From contig JAEDMJ010000016.1 of assembly GCA_016303065.1 (NCBI GenBank), forward strand, positions 1 through 40,772: 40,772 nucleotides of DNA. The letters run 5' to 3'. The translations under genes and the position numbers were made by a program. Shown in pieces: positions 30,258-37,889 of this stretch; position 1 is the stretch's first letter, and every line of letters starts with the position of its first letter. The notes under the pieces were generated by a model that saw nothing but the letters and a program-made list of their open reading frames with translations, was not told the origin of the DNA and did not search any database. The stretch comes from Clostridiales bacterium (GTDB lineage: Bacteria > Bacillota > Clostridia > Oscillospirales > QAMX01).

Positions 30258-33200
30258 ATGAATATACGCAGTTTTTACGAAAGTTTTTCCCGGGAGGCAA
30301 TTGACGAGGGAAAAATAATATATGAATCCGGCGGGGTGACAAGGCTTACTCGGGGACTGTCCGGGAGGTATTACGGTTCGGTCAGGGACAAGTGCGTCGA
30401 ATACCGCACGGTGGTGACGGTTTCGGAAGACATGAATGCCTCGGAGCTTGGGTGCAGCTGTCCTTCGACCAGTTTTTGCAGCCATGAAGCGGCTTTTTTG
30501 TTTGCAATACTTGCGGGAGCGGACAAATCCGCAGAAAAAGAGCTGAACCGGAACTGCCGTTTTTCCGGGCACGGGTATTTGTCGGTTTGTCCGGAATACG
30601 TGAGCGCGGCGGCACGGGGCAAGGAGACGGTGGCCTGCGCGAGACGGATCGCGGAGACGGACAGAGTCCGCGTTTTGGAGGATCATGTCAATTCCGACGG
30701 AAACCGAGCAGTGTCGGCAAGAATAGGCAGTCACAACCGTTTTTCAAGTTCGGAAGAGGAAACCGAACTGATCTTTGGTCCTGACGGTCTGCCGAAGGCG
30801 GGAAGATGCGGGTGCATGCCGGACGGAGGTGACTTTCTCTGTGAGCACATGACGGCGCTTCTCTTTTCTCTTTTTCCGGAGGACACAGCGCCGGAGGTGG
30901 AGACTCCCGACTCCGTAAAGAGGCTTATCGAGTCCGCCGCCCTGAGAAAGAGGTTTCCGACTGCGCCCGGAACCGTGAGACTTGAGCCGGAGCTGTCGCT
31001 CAGTTTTGATTCAAGGCTGAGGCTGGACTTTCGCATCGGGCGGGAAAAACTCTTTGCCGTGCGCAGTATACCGGAGCTTCTCGAAAAGATAAAGGCCGGG
31101 GTCACGGCGGGCTACGGCCGTAACTGCGTCATTGACCACTCCATCGACTCCTTTGACGAGCAGAGCAAAGCATACATCCGTTTTCTCCGCTCTCGGCGGG
31201 GGGATGAAGCGCCGGGGTACGGTCACAGTCCCGCGGGAGTATATTTGAACGAGGACAACATCGACGATTTCTTTTCGATCGCGGAAGCGGAAAAGGTTCT
31301 CTTTGACGGACGCGAAGTATCGGTGCGCCGTGAGAATCCCGAGCTTAAGATTTCGATCGTCCGAGCAGGAAGGAACGGCTGCCGCGTGGCCTTCGATGGG
31401 GAGGCGCTTTGTCTGCTGGGCTGCGGAGAGCGGTGCTATGTGCTCAAAAGCGACTGCATTTATATTTCCGGAAGGGATTTCGCCGGAAGCGCGGCCGGTC
31501 TTTTGAAGCTTCTCGGAGAAGAAGAACGCGGCGGTCTGAGCCTTTCGCTTTCGGATCTGAGAGCTTTTTTTTCGGGGGTGCTGCTGCCTTTGAAGAAGTA
31601 TGCCGTTTGGCGCCTGGGCGACGAAAAACTTCGTGAATATGTTCCGCCGGAACTGGAATGCCGGGTGAAAATAAGTTCCGACTCCCCTTCCTCTGCCCGG
31701 GCGGAGCTGGAGTTCCGTTACGGAGACAGTGTGTTTAAGGGGTTCGGAGAAAAAACGGATGCGGGTTTCCGCGACATTGTCGGAGAGGAACAGGCAGAAA
31801 GAATCGTCCGCGAGTATTTTCCGAACATGGACCTTGCAGGGCATGCCGCCTGCATTTTTGACAGCGAGGATGGGGTATACCGGCTGGTGAAAGATGGCTT
31901 GCCAAAGCTCAAAGGAATGGCGAAGGTTTCCGTTTCCGGGGATTTTGCCTTTGCAAAGGTTCGTCCCGGAGCAGACGTCAGAATATCCCTCGATCTTTCC
32001 GGAGGACTTGTGGATCTCAACCTGGACGCCGGCGGATATTCGATGGAAGAGCTTGCCGCCATATTGAACGCGATGGAGACGGGAGAATCTTTCGTCAGGT
32101 TTGCCGACGGGACATATGCCGATCTTGAAGGCGGGGACTTTGACGACCTCGGGCAGCTGGTCTTCGGACTGGCGCTCGACCCTGGGGAGCTTTCGGCGCA
32201 TATGAAGCTTCCGAAGTACAGGATGCTGTTTTTGGAAGCCATGGCCCGGGAGAACAGCCGTCTGACTTTTGAGCGAAGCCGCGTTTTCCGGCGGGAAGCC
32301 GGCAGCTTTGATTCGCTGCTTTCGGAGAACGATGAGGTGCCGGAAAGCTTTGCCGGAAAGCTTCGCCCATACCAGGCGGAAGGCTTTTTCTGGATGAAAG
32401 CCATCGAAAGCCGGGGATTCGGCGGAATACTGGCCGACGACATGGGGCTTGGAAAAACCGTCCAGGCGCTCGCCCTGCTGCTGTCCTCGCCGCCCGCCGG
32501 CGCAGAGGGGCTTCCCGGCATTGTCGTGTGCCCCACGTCCATCGTGAGCAACTGGGTTTCGGAATGCGAACGCTTTGCCCCGTCAATAAGAGCTGTGGCC
32601 GTGACGGGGACTGGGGCGGAGCGGGCGGCCAGGATCGCCGCCCTTTCCGATTGCGGTCTGGTCGTTACGTCATACGATTCACTCAAGCGCGACGCGCCGC
32701 TTTACGCGGGAACGGAGTTTCGCGTGGTTATCGCTGACGAAGCTCAGTTCATCAAAAACCGCTCCACTCAGGCGGCGAACGCCGTGAAAGCGCTGCGGGC
32801 GCGGTCCCGCATTGCGCTTACCGGCACGCCGGTCGAAAACTACCCTTCCGAGCTCTGGTCGATATTCGATTTTCTGATGCCGGGATATCTCGGAAGCTAT
32901 GCCAGTTTCCGCAGCCGGACAGAACTTCCGATCTCACGGGGGAGCCGGGAGGCGCTTCGCCTTCTTCGGCGCCAGACGGCGCCGTTCATGCTGAGGCGCG
33001 TCAAGAGGGATGTTCTCAAAGAGCTTCCGGAAAAGACGGAGAGCGTGCTCTATACGCGCTTTGGTTCGGCACAGAAAAAAGCCTATGCCGCCGTGTCCGC
33101 CGCGCTGGTGGCAGAGCTCAGGGCAAAGCTTGCCGCCGCCGGTTTTCGCGCGGAGGACAATATTGCCGTGCTGACTATGCTTCTGCGCCTCAGGCAGATA

Positions 33201-33758
33201 TGCTGTCATCCTCCGCTCTGTCTGGGAGACGCCTATGCCGGGGGTTCTGCGAAGCTGGAGCTCTGCATGGAGCTTTTGTCTTCGCTTCTCTCCGGCGGAC
33301 ACAGAGTGCTGCTGTTTTCACAGTTCACTTCCATGCTTGACATTCTGGCCGAAAAGCTTGAAGACGAGAAAACGGAATACTTTGTCCTGACGGGGAAAAC
33401 CCCGCCGGAGGAAAGGCTTGACATTGCGAGAAGGTTTAACGAAGGCGAGAGGAAGGTCTTTCTTGTATCGCTGAAGGCAGGCGGGACGGGTCTGAACCTT
33501 ACCGGCGCCGACACGGTTATCCACTACGATCCGTGGTGGAATACCGCCGCTCAGAACCAGGCCACCGACCGGGCGCACCGCATCGGTCAGGATCGGCATG
33601 TCCACGTTTACCGGCTTATCGTAGAAGACAGCATCGAGCAGAAGATTATGGAGTTCCAGGAGAAGAAGGCCGAACTTGCAGCTGCTTTGGTGGACGGAAG
33701 CGACGGGTCCGCGGCAAGGCTTTCTCCCGAAGAGCTTTTGGAGCTTTTTGAAAGCTGA
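30258..33758 (+). CDS. SNF2-family ATPase with two SWIM zinc motifs
   Basis: A 1166-residue SNF2/RapA-like ATPase. The N-terminus has a SWIM motif C66-x-C68-x5-C74-x-H76 and a second, SWIM-like set C184-x-C186-x8-C195-x-H197. Residues ~200-690 are a bacterial SNF2-associated region without clear motifs. The helicase core starts near 701, with ADDMGLGKT (~725), DEAQ (~825), TGTPVENYPSELWSIFDF, LFSQFT, KAGGTGLNLTGADTVIHYDP and the arginine finger motif DRAHRIGQ (~1105). Such proteins move along double-stranded DNA and remodel bound proteins; the bacterial targets are mostly unknown. AGGAGG is 4 nt before the ATG. It stands alone between promoters. Confidence 0.92.
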   Translation: MNIRSFYESFSREAIDEGKIIYESGGVTRLTRGLSGRYYGSVRDKCVEYRTVVTVSEDMNASELGCSCPSTSFCSHEAAFLFAILAGADKSAEKELNRNCRFSGHGYLSVCPEYVSAAARGKETVACARRIAETDRVRVLEDHVNSDGNRAVSARIGSHNRFSSSEEETELIFGPDGLPKAGRCGCMPDGGDFLCEHMTALLFSLFPEDTAPEVETPDSVKRLIESAALRKRFPTAPGTVRLEPELSLSFDSRLRLDFRIGREKLFAVRSIPELLEKIKAGVTAGYGRNCVIDHSIDSFDEQSKAYIRFLRSRRGDEAPGYGHSPAGVYLNEDNIDDFFSIAEAEKVLFDGREVSVRRENPELKISIVRAGRNGCRVAFDGEALCLLGCGERCYVLKSDCIYISGRDFAGSAAGLLKLLGEEERGGLSLSLSDLRAFFSGVLLPLKKYAVWRLGDEKLREYVPPELECRVKISSDSPSSARAELEFRYGDSVFKGFGEKTDAGFRDIVGEEQAERIVREYFPNMDLAGHAACIFDSEDGVYRLVKDGLPKLKGMAKVSVSGDFAFAKVRPGADVRISLDLSGGLVDLNLDAGGYSMEELAAILNAMETGESFVRFADGTYADLEGGDFDDLGQLVFGLALDPGELSAHMKLPKYRMLFLEAMARENSRLTFERSRVFRREAGSFDSLLSENDEVPESFAGKLRPYQAEGFFWMKAIESRGFGGILADDMGLGKTVQALALLLSSPPAGAEGLPGIVVCPTSIVSNWVSECERFAPSIRAVAVTGTGAERAARIAALSDCGLVVTSYDSLKRDAPLYAGTEFRVVIADEAQFIKNRSTQAANAVKALRARSRIALTGTPVENYPSELWSIFDFLMPGYLGSYASFRSRTELPISRGSREALRLLRRQTAPFMLRRVKRDVLKELPEKTESVLYTRFGSAQKKAYAAVSAALVAELRAKLAAAGFRAEDNIAVLTMLLRLRQICCHPPLCLGDAYAGGSAKLELCMELLSSLLSGGHRVLLFSQFTSMLDILAEKLEDEKTEYFVLTGKTPPEERLDIARRFNEGERKVFLVSLKAGGTGLNLTGADTVIHYDPWWNTAAQNQATDRAHRIGQDRHVHVYRLIVEDSIEQKIMEFQEKKAELAAALVDGSDGSAARLSPEELLELFES

Positions 33759-33793
33759 ACTTGCGGAATGACAGGTGTTTGCGCGGTTTTTAC

Positions 33794-33822
33794 TTGACAA
33801 ACGGCGCCGTTTGGTATATGAT
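33794..33822 (+). promoter_or_regulatory. MarR-gltS promoter with palindromic operator in the spacer
   Basis: TTGACA (33794-33799), 17-nt spacer, TATGAT (33817-33822). The perfect 16-bp palindrome CAAACGGCGCCGTTTG (33798-33813) fills most of the spacer and overlaps the -35 box. That is the expected place for a dimeric MarR repressor, making autoregulation likely. Confidence 0.8.
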
Positions 33823-33868
33823 ACTTAAAAATATTTAATTATTTTTTGTGTGACGGGAGGGAGATCGT

Positions 33869-34300
33869 TTGCTTTACGATGAGGTAGTTTCCCTGTATGA
33901 AAAGTCGAGACTTGTGCATTATCGGAAGCTTTTCGGGCGCATTCGCGAAAAGGAAGGGAGCCTGAGCGCGACGGAAGCTTTTGCCGCGGATGTAATATCT
34001 CTTTTGGGAAATCCGACGATAAAGCAGTTTTCCGACTGTCTGGGGATATCACAGCCCAACGCGACCTATAAAATAAACAACCTGATTGCGAAGGGGTACA
34101 TAGAAAAGCTCCCGTCCGACGGAGACAAGCGCGAAACGAGGGTTCACGCCTGCAACAAATACTTTGCCTATTGCGGCGGGCAGAATGATTTTATTGCCGA
34201 CGCAGTCAGACGGCTTGAAGCGGAATGTTCGCAGGAGGAGCTGGAGGTTTTTGAAAAAATGATAAAAAAACTCAGCGAATCCGTGGAAAAGGAAGATTAA
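33869..34300 (+). CDS. MarR-family transcriptional regulator
   Basis: A 143-residue winged-helix regulator of the MarR type. The recognition part is PTIKQFSDCLGISQPNATYKINNLIAKGYIEKL, followed by the wing SDGDKRETRVH. The ligand is unknown. The start is TTG with GGAGG 8 nt upstream (33869). It precedes gltS by 15 bp, and both share the promoter at 33794, so it probably controls its own expression and that of the symporter. Confidence 0.9.
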   Translation: MLYDEVVSLYEKSRLVHYRKLFGRIREKEGSLSATEAFAADVISLLGNPTIKQFSDCLGISQPNATYKINNLIAKGYIEKLPSDGDKRETRVHACNKYFAYCGGQNDFIADAVRRLEAECSQEELEVFEKMIKKLSESVEKED

Positions 34301-34315
34301 AAGGGAGGGATCGTT

Positions 34316-35728
34316 TTGACAACAGGCAACTTTTGGGATACTCAGGTGTGGTCGTTTGTAATAACGATTACGATCCTGCTTTCGGCCATGATGGTCGCAA
34401 ATATGCTCAGACGGCTTATAAAGCCTCTGCGGAAAATGCTGATACCGAGCTCGGTCATCGGAGGGTTTCTGCTTTTGCTCGCAAACTTTGTTTACAGGCG
34501 GCTTTCCGGCGGGGAATCGATGTTTTCGGCGCTTACCCTGGAAAGCCTCACGTACCACGGTCTCGGACTCGGCTTTGTGGCCATGTCGCTGCGCCGGATG
34601 GAAAAGCACGGAGAGCAGACGGCGAAGAGTTTTGACACGGGCGTCGCTGTGGTGGGAGGATATCTTATCCAGGCGGTCGTCGGTCTGGCTGTCGGGATCG
34701 CGCTTTACTACATCATGTCCGGGGGATTTGCCGCTGCGGGCCTTCTGCTTCCGATGGGATTTGGCCAGGGCCCCGGACAGGCATACAACTGGGGACGCAC
34801 TTACGAAAACGTCTTTGGATTTGCAAACGGAACGAGCTTCGGGCTCACCGTTGCCGCAATGGGCTTTATCGCGGCAAGCGTTGGAGGAATCATATATCTC
34901 AATGTCCTTCGGAGAAAGGGCCGTTTTTCCGGAAAGCTCGGCGAGAGCAGGGGGGACGAGGATCTCACCCATGAAAACGTCCTGGGAAAGGGCGAGATAC
35001 CGGTTTCCGAATCCATGGACAAGCTCACCGTCCAGATAGCGCTGGTTTTTATCGCTTATATTATGGCGTATTTGTTCATGCTGGGTATAAACGCGGTTAT
35101 AAACACCGGCGTGCTGGGAGATTTCGGCTATAACACCGTGCAGCCCCTTGTGTGGGGATTTAACTTCCTGTTCGGAACGCTCTGCGCGCTGATTCTGAAG
35201 GGCATACTCTCTTTCTGCCGCAGGAAGAATATCATTCACCGCGAGTATACAAACAATTTCATGCAGTCCAGAATTGCGGGCTTTATGTTTGACGTGATGG
35301 TCGTTGCATCCATAGCGGCGATCGACCTCTCTGCTTTCACCCATGTGGAGTTCATCGTTCCCCTGCTGCTCATATGCGTTGTGGGCGCAGGAGTGACATA
35401 TGCCTATCTTCGGTATATTTGCCCGAGAGTCTATCCGGGCTATTCCGACGAAGCGTTTCTCTCGCTTTACGGCATGCTTACCGGAACGGCCAGCACGGGC
35501 GTGATACTTCTTCGCGAAAAAGACCCGGGATTTGAGACTCCTGCGGCGAACAACCTTGTCTATCAACAGCCGTGGGCCATTGTCTTCGGATTTCCGATGC
35601 TTCTGATGCTGAGCTTTGCGCCAAAGGGTATGCTCCAGTCGTTCATAACGCTTGGCGTCGTCGCCGTGCTCTTTGCGGCGATGATGGTGATTCTTCTCAG
35701 AAAACGTATTTTCCGGAGAAAACGCTGA
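34316..35728 (+). CDS. gltS: GltS-type sodium:glutamate symporter
   Basis: A 470-residue inner membrane carrier with about ten to twelve helices in two inverted halves. The first re-entrant site contains GFGQGPGQAYNWG, and the second half has GMLTGTASTGVILLRE. It imports glutamate or a related acid with sodium (family knowledge). The start is TTG with GGAGG about 7 nt upstream, in nearly the same sequence context as the MarR start. It ends before a strong terminator. Confidence 0.9.
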   Translation: MTTGNFWDTQVWSFVITITILLSAMMVANMLRRLIKPLRKMLIPSSVIGGFLLLLANFVYRRLSGGESMFSALTLESLTYHGLGLGFVAMSLRRMEKHGEQTAKSFDTGVAVVGGYLIQAVVGLAVGIALYYIMSGGFAAAGLLLPMGFGQGPGQAYNWGRTYENVFGFANGTSFGLTVAAMGFIAASVGGIIYLNVLRRKGRFSGKLGESRGDEDLTHENVLGKGEIPVSESMDKLTVQIALVFIAYIMAYLFMLGINAVINTGVLGDFGYNTVQPLVWGFNFLFGTLCALILKGILSFCRRKNIIHREYTNNFMQSRIAGFMFDVMVVASIAAIDLSAFTHVEFIVPLLLICVVGAGVTYAYLRYICPRVYPGYSDEAFLSLYGMLTGTASTGVILLREKDPGFETPAANNLVYQQPWAIVFGFPMLLMLSFAPKGMLQSFITLGVVAVLFAAMMVILLRKRIFRRKR

Positions 35729-35750
35729 ACCTTCCCCCGCCGGAAAAAGT

Positions 35751-35796
35751 AAAATGCGCCGCATCCCGTTTTTTCCGGGATGCGGCGCATTTTTTT
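35751..35796 (+). terminator. Terminator of the MarR-gltS operon
   Basis: A 15-bp core stem ATGCGCCGCATCCCG/CGGGATGCGGCGCAT (35754-35768, 35776-35790) with flanking A/T pairs, followed by six or more T. Confidence 0.93.
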
Positions 35797-35863
35797 CGGA
35801 ATAAAAGCGGCGCCGGAACAAAAACGCTCCGTCAAAAGGCGGAATGCATGGGGGAAAAGCATT

Positions 35864-35909
35864 GAAAAAACGCCTGCCGAAAGGAAAACGATTCTTTCGG
35901 CAGGTGTTT
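35864..35909 (-). terminator. Terminator of the XRE regulator gene
   Basis: A 16-bp stem with one G-T pair (35868-35883, 35894-35909). It is followed on the minus strand by six T. Together with 35751-35796 it insulates the convergent genes. Confidence 0.88.
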
Positions 35910-35928
35910 CTCTGTGCAAAAAGCGCGC

Positions 35929-36447
35929 TCATTTTTTGCGGTATGCGTTGATTCCGAATATGGTGACGCCGGAAATCAAAGATATGCACCCGATAATAAA
36001 GTACGGCGTTGAGCCGGTGCCGAACAGATAGCCGGGCAGACCTTTGAAATGTCCGTATTCGTTAAGCGTCTCCCAGGGATTGACGACGGATAAGATAATG
36101 AATGCAATCACAACCGTCAATCCGCATAAAGTGAGTACGGTTCCGAGAAAGCGCAGGAAAGACGAGTGATTTGAGTTTTCCTGCGCCGTTTTTTCGGACG
36201 GTTCTGCAAGGCTGCTGCTGCTGATTCCGGTTTTAATATCCGGTTCGTCGGCGGCGTCTTTCAGCAGGTAATCTGTTGAAACGCCGAATATCTCGCTGAT
36301 CTGTAAAATGTATTGAAGCTCGGGACTCGACTGTTCCAGTTCCCATTTTGAGACGGTCTGTCTTGTGACCGAAAGCTTTTCGGCAAGCTCCTCTTGAGAT
36401 AAACCCTGTTTCTTTCTCAGTGATTGTATCTTTTTTCCCAACTCCAT
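35929..36447 (-). CDS. Membrane-anchored XRE/HTH_3 regulator
   Basis: A 172-residue protein with an N-terminal HTH_3 domain (~5-60; GLSQEELAEKLSVTRQTVSK). A low-complexity linker of ~35 residues (GISSSSLAEPSEKTAQENSN) follows, then two membrane helices (~100-122 and ~146-168). Such regulators tie membrane or envelope state to transcription; the target is unknown. GGAGG is 7 nt before the ATG, and the promoter lies at 36477-36505. Confidence 0.88.
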   Translation of the reverse strand: MELGKKIQSLRKKQGLSQEELAEKLSVTRQTVSKWELEQSSPELQYILQISEIFGVSTDYLLKDAADEPDIKTGISSSSLAEPSEKTAQENSNHSSFLRFLGTVLTLCGLTVVIAFIILSVVNPWETLNEYGHFKGLPGYLFGTGSTPYFIIGCISLISGVTIFGINAYRKK

Positions 36448-36476
36448 GCTTACACCTCCGAATACCTGATGAAATG

Positions 36477-36505
36477 ATTATAACTTCAAAGGCCGTTGCA
36501 TACAA
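36477..36505 (-). promoter_or_regulatory. Promoter of the XRE gene
   Basis: TTGTAT (36505-36500), 17-nt spacer, TATAAT (36482-36477). Confidence 0.75.
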
Positions 36506-36524
36506 CCAACAACAGTTTGAATCT

Positions 36525-36543
36525 GCGCAACGAATCGTTGCGC
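36525..36543. promoter_or_regulatory. 19-bp palindrome upstream of the XRE promoter
   Basis: GCGCAACGAATCGTTGCGC: two perfect 9-bp arms around one A, ending 20 bp before the -35 box. It is a candidate operator for the XRE protein or a partner. A GCCC-AAAA-GGGC mini-hairpin follows. Confidence 0.5.
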
Positions 36544-36849
36544 GGCCCAAAAGGGCGTGCGGCGCGAAAAGAGGGACAACCGTATCGCCGTTTTCCGAAA
36601 GAGAGCAAAAACGCAGTGCAACGCATTTTACTGAGTTACACCGCATCCACTGTGCAAAAAATACACCTTTATACGCCGCTCTGTCAAAGTGCGGGCGCTT
36701 TTATGCCGCGCTTTTGGCTCCCCGTTCTTTTGCAGCCTGCGGATTTGCCGCCTGCACCGCCGTTTCGGATTCCGGCAGCGCCTGCAAAAAAAGAGTTTTG
36801 GGAAGTGTGAAAGGCGTAGGTAGAACTTTGAAATTGAAAACTTCTGTTT
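36544..36849. other. Intergenic region without a supported gene
   Basis: About 300 bp between the XRE upstream elements and the queA stop. Short open frames here (for example plus 36496-36810) lack an SD and any recognisable family, and their composition is Ala/Pro/Arg-rich shadow-like. No clear queA terminator is visible. The stretch could hold gene remnants or a small RNA, but nothing proves it. Confidence 0.4.
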
Positions 36850-37872
36850 TTACAAAATGAGCATTGCGTCGCCGAAAGAAAAGAATCTGTACTTTTCTCT
36901 GACGGCTTCGCGGTAGGCGGCAAGCACGTTGTCCTTTCCGGCAAAAGCGGAGACGAGCATGATAAGCGTGCTTTCGGGCAGGTGGAAGTTCGTCAGAAGT
37001 CCGTCTATGGCGCGGAAACGGCAGCCGGGATAGAGAAAAATGTTTGTCTCTCCGCTGCAGGCGGGGATGAACCCCTTTTCGTCGGCAACGCTTTCAAGCA
37101 CGCGGCAGGACGTTGTTCCGACGGCGATGATCCGTCCGCCGGAAGCCCTGGCGGAATTTACGGTTTCGGCGCACTCCGGAGTCACGCAGTAGCTTTCGGT
37201 GTGCATTTTGTGCTCCGAAATATCTTCTTCCTTGACGGGGCGGAAAGTGCCGATACCGACGTGAAGGGTCAGAAATGCGGTTTTCACGCCGATTTTTGAA
37301 AGTCGGGAAAAAATTTCCGGAGTGAAATGAAGTCCGGCCGTGGGAGCGGCGGCGGAACCGGGGTTTTTGGAGAAGACGGTCTGATAGCGTTCGGGGTCGT
37401 CGAGCTCCTCTTTTATGTATGGGGGAAGGGGCGTTTTTCCGAGTTTCTGCAAAAGCTCGTCAAAATCCCCTTCGCAGCTCAGCCGCACCGTGCGAAGTCC
37501 TTCTTCTCCGCAGGAGACGATTTCTGCGGTCATGAGCCCTTCTCCGAACGTGACGACTGCGCCGGGGCGGAGCTTTCTTCCGGGCTTTGCAAGGCATTCC
37601 CAGCAGCCGTCGGCAAGCGGCTTGAGCAGGAGGATCTCCGCCGTTCCCCCGCCGGAGCGTTCGCCGATGAGGCGAGCCTGGATCACGCGCGAATCGTTGA
37701 AAACGAGGCAATCTCCCGGCCTGAGAAAGTCCGGGAGAGAGCGAAACATCGTATGCTCCGTTGCGCCGGAGGCACGGTCAAGGCGCAGAAGCCGTGAACC
37801 GTCGCGCTGGGCGCAGGGGGTTTGTGCAATGAGCTCAGGAGGGAGCTCGTACCAAAAATCTTTTGTTTTCAT
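36850..37872 (-). CDS. queA: S-adenosylmethionine:tRNA ribosyltransferase-isomerase
   Basis: A 340-residue QueA, full length. It transfers and isomerises the ribosyl group of SAM onto 7-aminomethyl-7-deazaguanine at tRNA position 34, the step giving epoxyqueuosine. Recognisable blocks are YELPPELIAQTP, LVFNDSRVIQARL, APTAGLHFTPEIF, LHVGIGTFRPV, GTTSCRVLES and TNFHLPESTLIMLVSAFAG. It begins 17 bp after the SpoIID/LytB protein stop and probably shares its transcript. GAGGCGG is 12 nt before the ATG. No tgt or queG is in view. Confidence 0.97.
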   Translation of the reverse strand: MKTKDFWYELPPELIAQTPCAQRDGSRLLRLDRASGATEHTMFRSLPDFLRPGDCLVFNDSRVIQARLIGERSGGGTAEILLLKPLADGCWECLAKPGRKLRPGAVVTFGEGLMTAEIVSCGEEGLRTVRLSCEGDFDELLQKLGKTPLPPYIKEELDDPERYQTVFSKNPGSAAAPTAGLHFTPEIFSRLSKIGVKTAFLTLHVGIGTFRPVKEEDISEHKMHTESYCVTPECAETVNSARASGGRIIAVGTTSCRVLESVADEKGFIPACSGETNIFLYPGCRFRAIDGLLTNFHLPESTLIMLVSAFAGKDNVLAAYREAVREKYRFFSFGDAMLIL

Positions 37873-37889
37873 GTCGTTGTCTTGCCGCC

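Noticed and set aside
31011..32201. 396-codon minus-strand frame
   Set aside because: It is the shadow of the SNF2 gene and has no SD or known motif.
34049..35989. 646-codon open frame on the minus strand
   Set aside because: It is the antisense shadow of the MarR-gltS genes and also crosses both terminators; its His/Arg-rich composition is typical of a shadow frame.
36420..36860. 146-codon plus-strand frame in the gap before queA
   Set aside because: It has no SD, overlaps the XRE start and queA end, and resembles no family; the composition looks like non-coding sequence read in frame.
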